Shown here one piece after another: positions 1 through 12,186 of a stretch of DNA of 64,000 bases (positions are counted from its first letter, which is position 1; each line of letters begins with the position of its first letter). The stretch is from Bathynomus jamesi (lineage: Eukaryota; Arthropoda; Malacostraca; Isopoda; Cirolanidae): positions 114,501 through 178,500 of the forward strand of contig JAJOZX010003317.1 of the NCBI GenBank assembly GCA_023014485.1, written 5' to 3'. Below the pieces are notes generated by a model, which saw only the letters and a list, made by a program, of their open reading frames with translations, ran no database searches and was not told the origin of the DNA. The position numbers and the translations under genes are program-made.

Positions 1-638
1 CGGCTTATGATTATTGAGACTTGATCCAGGTCTTTTAACCGATTCAGATTACCTATCAATATTTTGGGGACATTTATTTGTTGTAGTCTTGCTTTGATAT
101 GCTTCCATCCTGTTGGTGAGGGTCTGTCCCACTTTCTCACCAGATCATGAACAATATCAACGATATTCGATCCTTGTACTTGTTCTTTCAACAATGACCT
201 CGCCTGTATCGGCCCACTGTATGATGGGGTCCTCACGCAATAGATTATAAAGACTTAAGCCTTTATTCCTCAATGTATGTGGAAGACTGTTTTTAGCACA
301 TGTTCGAAATGTTGTGTTCCTTTATTCTTTGGTTGGTCATCCCTAACGTCGGGGCCAGGTTCTGTGTCGCCATGCTCAGCACTATTCGCGCTGTGCCTAA
401 TAACCACGGGGAGCTCTGTAGGATTCTTATAATCTTCGTACTCATGAAGAAATTTCTGCAGAGCCTCTTGGTACAACAGCCTTTTCTCATCAGGTGACTT
501 TTCACTGTTTAATAGGGCTAGCAACTTGTTTTCCATTCTTTTAAGCCTACTTTTACTTGGTTCTAGAGCTGTGCCTGGAATCTTTGAACTTTGCAATGAA
601 GCATACGCCTCGTGCGGAATCACAACCACCTTCTTCAT
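1..638 (-). pseudogene. Polinton/adintovirus-like accessory protein gene, decayed
   Basis: A 122-codon frame (270-638) begins MKKVVVIPHEAY and has a helical middle with the pattern LLALLNSEKSPDEKRLLYQEAL. Downstream, 1-269 on the same strand still reads as protein if the frame is switched: a stretch with LSLYNLLREDPIIQWADTGE and then one with SNIVDIVHDLVRKWDRP. I recall this order (basic start, short helix with DEK..Y, then a W..xGE and SNI.D.V motif) from an uncharacterised gene that accompanies the packaging ATPase in animal Polinton/adintovirus elements; that recall is unverified. At least two frameshifts separate the parts, and the gene runs to the window edge. Function is unknown; a virion or DNA-associated role would be inference from its neighbours. 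Confidence 0.5.
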
Positions 639-645
639 TATATTA

Positions 646-910
646 ATCTAGTCAGTAAAGGAAACAAAACTGAAAATAAGATGGGTAGGAATGAACCTCC
701 TCTTTGTACAATAATTCACTTTTTCTGACCCACAATTTGACTTTTATGAGCGAGCGCTCGTATTATGTTCTTGTAACGACGTAAGCGATCCATCTGACAG
801 GGTTTCATTGACACAATACATTTTATAACATTAAGACAGATTTCACAGATGCATTTTAAAAAGTCGCAGTCGATATTTTTAAAAAATATATGTTGCAGTG
901 CCCGTGGCAA
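646..910 (-). pseudogene. Small basic Gly-Gly protein of Polinton/adintovirus type, one frameshift
   Basis: The frame at 716-910 encodes 64 residues with a Cys-rich start (CICEICLNVIK) followed by a basic helix (MDRLRRYKNIIRALAHKSQ). The next stretch, 646-720, continues in another frame with QRGGSFLPILF and a hydrophobic tail ending at a stop just before the neighbouring gene. Small genes with a CxC..LNV.KG start, a basic middle and a GG-F-L-P end are common beside the ATPase in arthropod Polinton-like elements and have been compared to adenovirus core protein X; I use that only as a family label. One frameshift near 720 breaks the gene. Confidence 0.5.
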
Positions 911-1007
911 TCGTTGATAGATTTATATTAATTCACGATATTTCTTCAGCCTATTTGTCATTCTGGAATATACACCATTTCAGGTTCGCTTGGGAATATA
1001 TTCGTTC

Positions 1008-1439
1008 TTAGAAGCACCCTAAACGTGTTTCGCGGGTGAAGGTCACAAAGCAAATATCTATAACGCTGGCTTGTGGCTTATAAACCTCCGAAAACTCCTT
1101 ACGTTGATTGGGGAACATTTGATTGGCTAATACCCCAATTTGTGACACATCTCTAAGTTGTGCGAATAAGACTACATATTGTGTATTTAGCGACACATCG
1201 GGCATGTATCTATTTTCGAAAAACAGATTCTGGTTGATGAAGAATACGCTTATGTTAAGATGGTGGGAGAAAACTGTAAATGTCTCGGCAAAAATTTTAT
1301 CCATTTCCAACATGAGATCGTCAATTACAATAACTGTATGCTCATTACCTTTTAACGAATTAACATCATATACACCCATGTGGAACAAAATATCATCTTG
1401 GTACTCGTTGAACACTGACTGATACGTCGAATAGCACCC
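1008..1439 (-). pseudogene. Packaging ATPase (FtsK/A32-like), C-terminal half
   Basis: This minus-strand frame carries the Walker B segment VIVIDDLMLEM, followed by the sensor-like stretch SVFFINQNLFF and SLNTQYVVLFAQLRD, then LANQMFPNQ. This order is typical of the virion DNA-packaging ATPases of Polintons, adintoviruses and related viruses, which pump DNA into capsids. Just upstream it still reads CYSTYQSVFNEYQ, a family-typical segment. The Walker A half is separated by about 3.1 kb (4536-4675) because a LINE and further DNA have been inserted. The open frame has no ATG of its own: the apparent start is a GTG at the insertion side. The gene is therefore dead unless the insert is an assembly artefact. 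Confidence 0.72.
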
Positions 1440-1440
1440 T

Positions 1441-3890
1441 AATCAAACAGCTGATACGGATGAAGCGTTATATCGTGAACTAAAGGGAATAATCGGTAGT
1501 GAGCAGGCTTTAGTTATGGGTGACTTTAATTGCGCCAACGTGAATTACGATACAGTGCAGGGAGACGCGGAAGGTAATCGTTTAGTTAATTTTCTCGAGG
1601 ATAGCTTTCTTATTCAAAAGGTTGGGGAACCTACGAGGTTGGACAGTATTTTAGATTTAGTAATAACTACGGATGATAGGCTAATTATTGATCTTCAAGA
1701 AATAGAACCGTTAAGCAATAGCGATCACAATATGGTAGAGTTTGTCCTCTCAGTAAGTCACTCGAAACCAACTAACTCGACTAAAATTCCTAACTTCCAG
1801 CACGCAAATTTTGTAAATTTCGAAATAAATTGTCACACGTCAATTGGGAAAACATAATGGGGAACTCTAACGTAAAACTAATGTGGGAATCGTTCGAAAC
1901 AGTATTTAGGACTATAAATGAGGAATGTGTATCGTACAAAATTAAGCGTGCGAAAGTAAACAACAAGCCCTTGTGGTTTACTTCTAGAGTACGAGACATT
2001 ATAAAGAGTAGAGATAGGGCTTATAGGCAACATAAGTGCGATAAAAACAATTTGTTGTTACGAAACAACTACATATCTCTGAGGCGTGAAGCGAAAAGTG
2101 TAATAAAAAAGTCCAAGCGCGAATTTGAAATCTCCATAGCTCGTGACGGTAAAGAACACCCCAAGCGATTCTTTCAGTACGTCAACAATAGAAATCCAGT
2201 AAAAAGTGTCTTGGGGCCTTTGAAAAATGTAAACGGAGATCTAGTTTCTGAAAACAAGGAAATGTCTACCTTACTAAACGAATTTTTTACTTCAGTTTTT
2301 ACTATAGAAGATCTAACGAATATCCCTACGGTCATAGACATAATACCTTTTGATAATGGTAATATTTTGGATAATATTGTGGTTAGTGAAGGGGAAGTAA
2401 TGCGCTATATTGATAAATGAAAACGCGTAAATCACAGGGGCCGGATTCCATATATCCCATACAACTAAAAGAATTAAAAGATAGCATTTTGTGCCGCTAA
2501 CAAAGATTTTTAATCCGACTATTTCTGAGGGGTGCGTACCAGATAATTTCAAGTTAGCAAACGTAACACCTATCTTTAAGAAAGGCGATAAAGGTGCGGC
2601 GGGAAATTATAGGCCAAACAGTTTAACGTCTGTTGTTGGTAAGCTACTGGAATCAATAATTAGGGATCGTATAGTCCAACATTTATAATTGCATAAACTA
2701 GTTAGAAATACGCAGCACGGTTTTAGGCGAAACAAATCTTGCTTAACTAATCTTTTAGAATTTTTCCAAAGCGTGGTTGACGTTTACGATAGATATCGGG
2801 CGGTTGATGTAGTGTATTTAGATTTCCAAAAAACGTTTGACACCGTGCCGCACAAAAGACTCATTGAAAAAAACTGAGGCTCATGGAATCAGGGGTGTAG
2901 TAATAAATTGGCTAGAAGAGTGGTTGCGAGGTAGGAAACAGAGGGTGGTCGTTGATGGAGCGGAGTCGTGTTGGGCTATTGTAGCGAGTGGCGTTCCTCA
3001 GGATTCTGTATTGGGCCCTTTGCTTAACGATTTAGATGTCGGGCTAGTCAGTACAGTTTCAAAGTTTGTGGATGACACGAAGCTGGGTGGTAGGGCGATT
3101 AATGACAAAGATAGAGGTAAAATCCAGGAAGATCTGAATAAAATCGTTGATTGGTCAGTCACATGGCAAATGAGATTTAACGTTGATAAGTGCAAAATTT
3201 TGCATATAGGTTCGCGTCACGGTAATTTTGCGTATAGTATGTCAGGGAAAGAGTTAACAAGCGTAGAGCAGGAAAAAGATTTAGGAGTTATAGTCACTCG
3301 TGATTTAAAAGTAGCGAAACAAAGTACAGCAGCGGTCAATAAGGCGAACAAATTGTTAGATTTTATAGCTCGGAATTTTGAGTACAAATCGCACGATATT
3401 ATAGTTCCTCTTTATAAATCATTAGTTAGACCCCATTTGGAGTACGCGATCCAGTTTTGGAATCCGCATATGCGCAAAGATATAGACAAAATCGAAAGAG
3501 TTCAAAGACGAGCAACTAAGATGGTTCCGTCGCTTAGGTCAAAGTCGTATGAGGATAGGCTTAAGGAGTTAAAATTGACTACACTCGAGACTCGTAGGCT
3601 AAGGGGTGATCTAATCCAGGTTTTCAAAATTGTGAATGGGTTCAATAACGTAGATAGAGATAGCTTTTTCGAAATATCTCAATATAATAGGACTAGAAAT
3701 AACGGGTGTAAGTTGACAAGTAGAAGGTTCGAGACAACAGTTGCCAAAAACTTTTTTTACGCATAGAATAGTAAATAGCTGGAATAGTTTGCCGGTAGAA
3801 GTAATTAGTAGCACGTCAATAAACATATTTAAAAATCGATTAGACGCATATGTTGATAGATTGGGTGTAGTTTAAGGGAGTAAAATTAAG
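1441..3890 (+). mobile_element. CR1-type LINE, 5'-truncated copy 1 (endonuclease end plus reverse transcriptase)
   Basis: Reads from the end of the apurinic endonuclease domain (MGDFNCANVNYD at 1516; SDHNMVEF near 1720) through a linker (1830-2420) to a reverse transcriptase (2490-3770) with YLDFQKTFDTVPHKRL, GVPQDSVLGPLL and FVDDTKLGG, then a thumb-like end. It is broken by stops (for example at 2418, and TTATAA at 2686 where the second copy has TTAGAA) and by a 15-bp deletion after GPLL. A second copy lies at 48.3-49.7 kb and matches closely until shortly after the stop codon. The insertion splits the packaging ATPase. Clade is by motif style only; CR1 is my best call. Confidence 0.8.
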
Positions 3891-4535
3891 GCTTTGTGGT
3901 TATAGATCCCACAGCTCAACACAAGTGTTGTGGGATATAGGGAGGCAGCATCTTGGGTTAGGGGATACTCTCTGTCCTTACAAACCCCATTTAAAGAGAT
4001 TCCTCTGCCGAGCGGTACCTCCCATAGTACTGTGAGGTATTGAAAAACTCATGATCTTCACTTGCCCCACAAACACCTTTAAATGGGAGACCCAAAATGG
4101 GTGCACACACATTTCTACATTACTGTACAGTCTTTACAGCCACACCTACACTTTTCCTCCTAAGTATATATATATTGTAATGTATATGGTTGTAAATTTT
4201 GACTTGGTCCGCAATCGATATGGACCGTGACTTATTTTTGGTTGGCAAGGTACTAGTATTGATGGATACCGTAATGAAATTGACTGGATTCTTTGGATCT
4301 GATATATTTGCATGTCGGTTATAAATAGATATAGAGTGTAATATATTTGTGAATAGTAGTCTATTATGACTTGATCCTCTGGATCCAGAGACTATCTTTA
4401 GTTCAAAATCGATAATTAATTAGTTTTAAATCGATAATTAATTAGTTTTAAATTGATAATTATTTAATTTTGCAAAAACTGGTCGTTGCCAATGTAGAGA
4501 CAGTTGTTACATAAATTTCTTATGATCTTGTGGTT
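3891..4535. other. Non-coding insert remnant between the LINE and the ATPase start
   Basis: No coding signal is visible. It contains a short hairpin-forming stretch near 3910-3940 (CCCACAGC...TGTTGTGGG), AT-rich DNA and the short tandem repeat listed separately. It belongs to the insert that splits the ATPase, but its own nature is not clear. Confidence 0.4.
4401..4466. repeat. Three tandem copies of a ~22-bp AT-rich unit
   Basis: The unit TTTTAAATCGATAATTAATT recurs three times with minor changes (AATCGAT or AATTGAT). It is too short to assign a role. Confidence 0.8.
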
Positions 4536-4675
4536 CGGAACATGGTTGTGGTTGAGAACATCTCCCACTTATCTTTAATGATTTTAAGCATAAATACAGT
4601 TTTTCCACATTCTGGAGGGCCAGATATAATACATGTGGAGGGGCTTGTGAACCTGAATTTTTCTACAGATTCCAT
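4536..4675 (-). pseudogene. Packaging ATPase, N-terminal start with Walker A
   Basis: Minus-strand frame starting at the ATG at 4675. It reads MESVEKFRFTSPSTC and then the P-loop SGPPECGKTVF, followed by MLKIIKDKW. This is the nucleotide-binding start of the ATPase whose Walker B half lies at 1008-1439. Homology is lost at about 4535 where the inserted DNA begins. The start codon lies about 100 bp from the divergent polymerase frame at 4779, so the two genes probably shared a bidirectional promoter. Confidence 0.7.
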
Positions 4676-5503
4676 CTCTAACACGTCACACTCCTAAGTG
4701 GGTAATTTACAAAATATTACAAATTTTGAGTGCTGCTCCTTATACAGTATTTTGTTTTCTTCTTCCACAGAACCGTGAATGACGACGATGTACACCACCC
4801 CCATCATCGATATCACAGACGATCCCAATGACCGTGCAGCTACAGAACCCTTCCCCGCCGACGAACCCTCACCAGCGACACCTGTAGCATGTGACAGTTC
4901 AAAGCGGAAGGATGATAAAGAGCCCTCCACGTCAGGTATAAAGCGTGCCAGGATTGCTCCGGTTGTTAGACCCCCAGTAATAGAGCCCCAATCCTCTACG
5001 TCTTATGACACAACCTCCAGAATAGTACCTTCCTCAATATGCCCCATTGTTCAGTTCCGGGTACTTCCTCCACAGCTGCTTCTCATACTGTGGAGGATAG
5101 TATAACATTCGAGTTGGTGCGCACCGCTACCCCTACCCCTGCCCTGACTAGAAATCGGTACGTGGTCAAGGTTGACCCTCGATCCCTGTATACCTACGGG
5201 CTGCGGCGCGAAGTTGAACGTATTATGGAGTTTGCCCTTCAGAACAGCGACGAACGTGATGTCAGGACGAGGTTATCCTTCAGGTTCGGGTCAGATGAGG
5301 GGGGACGATTTTTGGGTGGTAATACCGTTCAGACGTTTGGCGGCTGTAGATATAGAATATATCTTGGGGCGTATAATGCAAGCCTCTCAAAGTGGTACAT
5401 CCTTCAATATGGACAGCTTCACGGTAGATATTGACAGAGTAGTCCGGGTTGCGGGTCATAGTGCCACACCTTATACTCTTAATTTTAATTCTCCGGTTAT
5501 TTA

Positions 5504-6075
5504 AAGAAAGCATTTAAATGTCGATCGTGGTTGTGGTTTTATAGCGATAATTTTAGATCATATGTTCACTGTGCTAAATACTTGGACGCAAAAAATTTGG
5601 CTGCCCATGGTTGTGCAGCGTGCCCGAAAACTGGCTTCAGATTGTAAGATTGAGTTTGAGTGTAATATGGGTTTTGAAGAACTGAGAAGTGCCGAGCAGG
5701 AAATGAATGCACGCATTGTCGTATTTGGAATGGATGATCGTCGTAAGACTGTGTATGTTTTTAAAAGCAGCGTGAGAGATCGTACATTTAAAGAAAACAT
5801 TTAAATGTCGATCGTGGTTTGGTTTTATAGCAATAATTTTAGATCATATGTTCACTGTGCTAAATACTTGGACGCAAAAAATTTGGCTGCCCATAGTTGT
5901 GCAGCGTGCCCGAAAACTGGCTTCAGATTGTAAGATTGAGTTTGAGTGTAATATGGGTCCTGAAGAACTGAGAAGTGCCGAGCAGGAAATGAATGCACGC
6001 ATAGTCGTATTTGGAATGGATGATCGTCGTAAGACTGTGTATGTTTTTAAAAGCAGCGTGAGAGATCGTACAAGA
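5504..6075. repeat. 286-bp tandem duplication inside the polymerase gene
   Basis: Two near-identical copies start at about 5504 and 5790, 286 bp apart. Each includes the frame beginning MFTVLNTWTQKIWLP (at 5562 and 5848) and differs by only a few bases (for example M/I after LP, and F/P in NMGFEE or NMGPEE). The period is not a multiple of three, so the duplication also shifts the frame. Confidence 0.93.
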
Positions 6076-6517
6076 ATTCTACTTATTTTAGGATTGTCAT
6101 GAACATCGTATCTCCCCATCCGTAACATAAGGGCTATCTACGCCAGTTATGATAAAAGTCGAAAATAAGGAAGGCATCATGATTTGTGTAAGGTTTGTCT
6201 TGAGTTTGCTTATGATATGGTGAAACATTGTAAGGATTGCTACATGGTATGTGAGCAGTGTAAAAGCCCCAAATGTGAAAGTCATGTAGTTAAAATCGAG
6301 AAGAGGGAAGGTAATGTATGTAGACGTACATTTTTCAATAATATCTTAAATGTTTTGAGCTCCATAAATCAAATGGCACTTGCAGGAAAAAAGGATTTGT
6401 AAGTGCGGTATGTTTCACATGATGGGTAATTGGGGGAATTTCAAACATAAATGCGATGAAATTCACTGTTCTACATGTCATGAAAAATAAAAGGCGGATG
6501 GAGTGAAGCATGTACAG

Positions 6518-8769
6518 TAGGGTGGATCGATTTTACATTTTTTTCGATTTCCATATTCTAATAGAGACAAATACTTGCGCATGCATGAGAAAATAGCCTC
6601 TGCAAAATCTTAGCTTAATAGGTAATCATCTTCTGCCCCCGGCAGAGCGATTAAAATCATATTTTAGTAGTCAAAAACGTATTTTTCTTATAATTTTTAA
6701 AATATTTCAATATGCATCAAAATTATTCCTAATAACTATAAAGTCGATGAAAAAGACCTCATATGATCGTTTTTCCAAGGGCGTTGTCCTACGTTAATAT
6801 CTTTTGCCCCCGGCAACAACGTCAAATGTTGAAAAAATAGGTAATTTATATACATATTTTCAGATCGGCTCTTTGTCTAAAATAATGCATTTATATATTT
6901 CCCATAGCATTTATATCGTTGCTTAGGCATGAAATAACACACACGCAAAATTTTGACTCTAGGCTAGGGTTTAAAGGTCATCTCTGGTGAGTGCTGCCAG
7001 CAGCAGCAGCAGACTAACAATATTAGCACGGACGACATTGTGGCTATCGGCTGTGATGGTACCGCAGTGAACACGGGTCGAAAGGGTGGAGCCATTCGTA
7101 TGATTGAAATGAAACTACAAAGGCCAGTTCAGTGGATCATATGCCTATTACACGGTAATGAATTATCACTGCGACACCTCATTCAAGACTTGGACGGCAA
7201 AACAACTGGGCCAATGGGCTTTACTGGACCAGTTGGAAAACAACTGAACGACTGCGAAAAACTTCCAATTACAGAATTCGATGCTATTCCATCTCCCGAC
7301 ATTGACATAGATGATACCGAGTTGAGCACTGACCAAAAATATTTGTTAGGCATCTACAGAGCAGTGTCGAGCGGTAGCTGCTCTTCAGCTCTCGCGGCTC
7401 GAAATCCAGGTAAGATGGCGCATTCCAGGTGGCTGACAACAGCAAATAGATTTCTGCGCCTCTATGTTTCAACCAGTGAACCCTCCAGCACCTTCAACGA
7501 AATTGTGCGATTCATTATGACAGTTTACGCACCAATTTGGTTTAAGATAAAGAAAAACTCCAGTTTCACTGAGGGCGCAAAACATTTTTTCGAAATGATG
7601 CGTCTCTCTCAAACCATGCCTCAAAGATCTAAGCCAATCGCCAACAAAGTTCTCCGTAGAAATTCTTTCTTTGCTCACCCAGAAAATATTTTGATCTCCA
7701 TGCTACATGCCGATGAGCAACACATAAGAGAATTGGGATGGAGAAGAATATTAAAAGCACGATCAAAACAATCACCAGCGGGGGAAATTCGAGCCTTCGC
7801 CATGCCTGAGCTGCTCTACGATAGTCAAAACTATTACGAAATGACCAACTGGCAAACAGTTGAGGTGACCGAACCTCCCGTTACAAAAACAATACCTGAT
7901 ACCCGAATAAAAGAGTTTGTTGAGACGGGAGACCAGCCTGATGGACTGATCCCACTATTCCCTTGTCATACTCAAGCGGTCGAGAGACTCATCAAATTAG
8001 TAACCGAAGCCTCTGCCAGTGTAAGTGGGATAGAAGAGAGGGACGGATTCATCCGCTCCCGTCTTCACTCCCGAACAAAAATTCCACGATTTGATTCTAA
8101 GAAAGATTACCGTATGTAAATCGACATGCAGCCAAAGGAAGGGTGGTTGGGGCTGGATAGGGTGGAACTCGACGTACAGCCACCTCCTCTTGGTGAGTTC
8201 TGGGTTGCTAATTTTATAAAATTAGCAAGCGAGGAGCTGTACTTAGTACTTATCGTACTTATAACATCGCATTAACGTAATTATAATCCACATTTAGACT
8301 TTTCTCGGGGACAGAAGATATTACTCTAGAGTCATAAAATTTTGCGTGTGTGTTATTTCATGCCTAAGCAACGATATAAATGCTATGGGAAATATATAAA
8401 TGCATTATTTAAGACAAAGAGCCGATCTGAAAATGTATATAAATTACCTATTTTTTCAACATTTGACGTTGTTGCCAGGGCAAAAGATATTAACGTAGGA
8501 CAACGCGCTTGGAAAAACGATCATATGAGGTCTTTTTCATCGAATTTATAGTTATTAGGAATAATTTTGATGCATATTGAAATATTTTAAAAATTATAAG
8601 AAAAATACGTTTTTGACTACTAAAATATGATTTTCATCGCTCTGCCGGGGGCAGAAAATGATTACCTATTAAGCTAAGATTTTGCAGAGGCTAGTTTCTC
8701 ATGCATGCGCAAGGTTTTGTCTCTATTAGAATATGGAAATCGAAACAAATGTAAAATCGATCCACCCTA
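6518..8769 (+). mobile_element. hAT-like transposon 1 with ~450-bp terminal inverted repeats
   Basis: The ends TAGGGTGGATCGATTTTAC and its complement are flanked by the 8-bp direct repeat ATGTACAG (6510-6517 and 8770-8777), the length made by hAT transposases. The inverted repeats are unusually long: about 6518-6965 matches the complement of about 8325-8769, including the marker CTGCCCCCGGCAGAGCGA. The interior holds the 3' part of a transposase gene. It inserted into the zinc-finger/exonuclease junction of the viral-type polymerase. Confidence 0.9.
7040..8119 (+). pseudogene. hAT-like transposase, N-terminally deleted
   Basis: Frame of 359 codons without a proper ATG; it opens with AIGCDGTAVNTG, then WIICLLHGNELSLRHL, STDQKYLLGIYRAV, HSRWLTTANRFLRLYVS, VYAPIWFKIK, a long helical region and HTQAVERLIKLVTEAS near the end. 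The same order appears in the longer copy at 35.0-37.4 kb. By position, CDG would supply the second catalytic aspartate, CLLH the hAT C-x-x-H pair and SRWLT the conserved Trp region; this mapping is inference, but the 8-bp target duplication supports hAT. The N-terminal third, including the first expected aspartate, is missing and replaced by the left inverted repeat. Confidence 0.7.
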
Positions 8770-11604
8770 ATGTACAGTATGTCATATGAAAGATGCTAAA
8801 CTTAAAAATAGCCCTTGTATAACCGTGTACTACGATATAGAAACTTACACGAACGCTGAAACCAAAGAGGTCATTCCACATTTACTCGTAAGTCAGACTA
8901 TCAGAGATGAGTGCCACAAATGTGGAAAACGGACAAACGTTTTTGAAACGAATGCACACGACAGCTCTGTGAAACTCTTTGTATCCTATTTGTCAAAATA
9001 GCGGACAAGTTAAAAAAAATGACTGTGTATATTCTTGCCCATAACGGGGCGAAATTTGATACACAGTTCCTTTATAAGGAGCTGCTTGAACACGAGTCGT
9101 CTGCGATATTTTCAGGTGATCGCTTGAAAAGAGGCAACAAACTAATACAGATGCAGATAAGAGATAATATACAGTTTAAAGACACCCTGCTGTTCACACC
9201 TTGTAAATTAGGAAAGCTGCCCAAGGTCATGGGCGTAGCCGCTGAAGTTTCAAAAGGTATTTCCCTTACACATTCCTCACAAACGAAACTTTGAATTACG
9301 TAGGACTACCTCCACCCAAACATTACTTTAACTACACCAACATGAGTGATAGTGAGCCTGAATATTTTGACCACTACTACAAGTTTTAATGAAGCTAATC
9401 CATACAATATAGCCGATGAATGTGAACGTTATTGCGTGAATGACGTACGTGTACTTAGAGTATGCTTTCAAGCCTTTAGAAGGATGTACATAACCCGTTT
9501 CAAATGCGATCTGCTGCAAGTCGCAACCACGATCGCATCATTATGTTTTACAGTGTTTGAGAATAACTTCATGCCTAAAGACACCTTAGCAATCATTCAC
9601 AGAAACAACACCCGCAGTTATGGGCACAAGGCTATCTACTGGCTCACACACCTACAGCAACAGACCAGGGTATACATAAAACATGCCCGCAACAGGGAAG
9701 AAGTACCCGTTAAAGTCAATGGTCGTGTTTTTTGGGTTGACGGCCAAAGTGAGGATCCAGCCGCTGGTGAGAAGACTGTGTACTCCTTTAACGGCTGCTG
9801 GTGGCATGGATGCCCACGCGCTGAATGTGCCGTCACAGGGGACGCATGGACCCGTAATCGTGATGAACTTATAGGCTGCCAGTTCACTCACAAAATCGTG
9901 TGTGAGCATGAGTATGATGCACGGATGGAGAGAGATGCCCACTACCTTGAAGAAATAAGGGCCATCAAACGTTCAATGGTGTTAGACCCCCTCAAATGCG
10001 GTGACAGCTTGTTTAGAGGGCGCACAAACCCATTCAAGCTATACTTTCCGCCTACTGAGGGCGTGAAACTCCACTACTACGACTTCTGCCCTTTACACCC
10101 CTGCGTGATGAAGAGTAATCCGTACCCCGTAAGTGCACCTGAAAAAAATGTTGGGTCCCACCATACCAACCATCGAGGTGCTTTCAGCTAACTTGAATGA
10201 GCGCTACTTTGGACTCTCTTTCGTAAACGTGCTCCCCCCTCGCGATTTATGGATGCCGATCTTACCCGTCGTTATAGATCACACGCTCATGTTTCCCCTG
10301 TGCGTGAAGTGCGCAGAAGAGAACAGCGGTGATTGTGAAAATACAGCCAACCAGCGTAAGATCAGAGGTGTATGTATAAACCCTAAGCCGGCCCTAGCCG
10401 TTCGCCATGGGTATAGAATATTGAAGAACCAACCATGAGGTGTGGAGGTTTCAGAAGCTACCCAACCTTTTCACACCATATATAAACGCTTTTTTGAAGG
10501 ATAAGGTCGAAGCATCAGGATATCCGCGAGGGGTTGATACCGAAGATGAAAAAACAGCTTATATTCAGCGTTACCGTGCCCATGAAGGTATACAGCTTGA
10601 CCGACCCCAAATTGTTAAGAATCCTGGCAAGCGCTTTAGTGCAAAGTTGTGTCTAAACAGTCTTTGGGGGAAGTTTGCACAGAATACCGGCAAAGGGAAC
10701 GTCCATTTGGCATAAAGTTATAGAGAAGTCTGGGATTATGCCAACTCTCCCGATAAAGAGGTTATGGAGATCGTGAATGTAGGTAATACTTACATAATAA
10801 AGTATAACATCACTGAACTGTCCGCAGATAGCTCACAGGTTACAAACATACCTGTAGCCAGTTTCACGACGGTCTACGCCCGCATCAAACTTTGGGGCCG
10901 ATTGCACTCTCTTGGACGGAGGGTGTTGTACGCTAACACAGGTAGCGTGATATTCACAGCGAGGGAAGGTGAATACATGCCCGCTATTTGGGAATTCCTC
11001 GGAGAGCTAACTGACGAGATCAAGGATGAGTATGGTGATGGTGCATACGCAGACTCGTTTGTGTCAACAGGGCGAAAAGTCTATGGGGTACGGGTGAGGG
11101 TAGTGAATGATATGAAGTATATCGTGAAGGCTAAGGGTATCACGCTTAACCATGCGAACCGTCGAGACGTTAACTTTGACTCGTTGAAGGATGTAGTGTG
11201 CTTGGAAGATGAGGGTGACCAGCTACCCCAGAAGAAACTGGGGTGTGTGAAGGAACTTAGGGGCACGAAGGTATGCCGTAACACCAATAGGAAGCGTTAT
11301 CAGGTGCCTGGTACCTATGATGTCTTACCCTTTGGCTACCTTAATCCTTGATTATATTTATATATATGTGTATTGTTAACGATATATTTATTTATCACGT
11401 ATATTTGTTTCAATTAAGGTTTCATTTTCTCCTTTGCGTGCGTGCGTGTGTGTGTGTGTACAGTAAAAAGCCAAGCTCTGCCCACTGTAAGATCGGCAAT
11501 GTGACTCCTACCACTACCTGAACATATCTCTATCCCTGCGTGCTCAGTTGACCTCTGCATACCCTTGAACTCAGACGTGTATTCTCCCACGTAGAAGAAA
11601 AATA

Positions 11605-12186
11605 GTGATGGCTACCTTTAATATTGCGTGTTCAGCATTTATGACTTGGTATTCGGCAAAGTGTCAAGATGTGATGGATACTGAAAAACTCCCTATTCCC
11701 CCCTCCTTTGATACTTTTAAGGCTACATTGAGCCGTGCGAAGGACCAAGATGTCCAAATACTCTACGGGTGTTCTAGCGAGGGCAGTTTAGGATTTCGTG
11801 GTACAAACGATGTATTGAAGTATGCTGTAGACCTAACCTTTATAAAGGCTCACATATACCGCGAAGTAGAAGAAGCAACACGTTCAGAAGATAAGGAACG
11901 GTTATAGATAGTAGGTCTTGTCGATGAGTGGTAACACAAGCGATATTATGTCATGTTACATCATACCGACTATTCGTACCCAACGGTTGAGACTGTATAT
12001 CTTGTCATCATGGAGAATCTTAAGTATTTTTACCAATATATTAATAGATATCATGACGAGGTTGTGGCTAATGGGCTGTGTGAGTTTTTAACAGTCTTTA
12101 GAGACGAGTATCGCTTGTTAAACAAAAAGGATAAATATGGGCATATGTTTCTCTCAAATAGTGCACCGGATTGTGGAGATGTTTAG
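11605..12186 (+). CDS. Unassigned ORFs downstream of the polymerase (100 and 77 codons)
   Basis: Two plus-strand frames: 11605-11907 (MMATFNIACSAFMTWYSAK..., with an ILYGCSSEGSLGF stretch) and 11953-12186 (MLHHTDYSYPTVETVYLV...). They have ordinary protein composition and follow the polymerase in the same direction, so they are probably genes, or pieces of one gene, of the viral-type element. I do not recognise either, and the short gap with a stop at 11907 could be a decay break. No domain, signal peptide or membrane segment is evident. Confidence 0.4.

Larger units (their letters stand above)
4779..11351 (+). pseudogene. Protein-primed family B DNA polymerase of a Polinton/adintovirus-like element, heavily broken
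   Basis: Pieces of one long gene follow each other on the plus strand. 4779-5504 is a low-complexity start and a domain ending in MQASQSGTSFNMDSFTV (frameshift near 5310). 5562-6100 is a duplicated segment. 6184-6490 is a Cys/His-rich stretch (KVCLEFAYDMVKHC, CEQCKSPKC). The 3'-5' exonuclease follows: YYDIETYTN (Exo I, about 8828), HNGAKFDTQFLYKEL (Exo II, about 9040) and YCVNDVRVL (Exo III, about 9430). The polymerase has YYDFCPLHP (motif A, about 10076), LCLNSLWGKFAQN (motif B, about 10645), YANTGSVIF (motif C, about 10920) and GRKVYGVRV (about 11070). In the family motif C is normally YxDTDS, so both catalytic aspartates are lost here. At least five frame changes and a transposon at 6518-8769 interrupt it. 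Confidence 0.85.

Noticed and set aside
9636..9942. Opposite-strand ORFs over the polymerase (83 and 96 codons)
   Set aside because: They overlap the exonuclease/polymerase coding strand, which has the family motifs; shadow frames.
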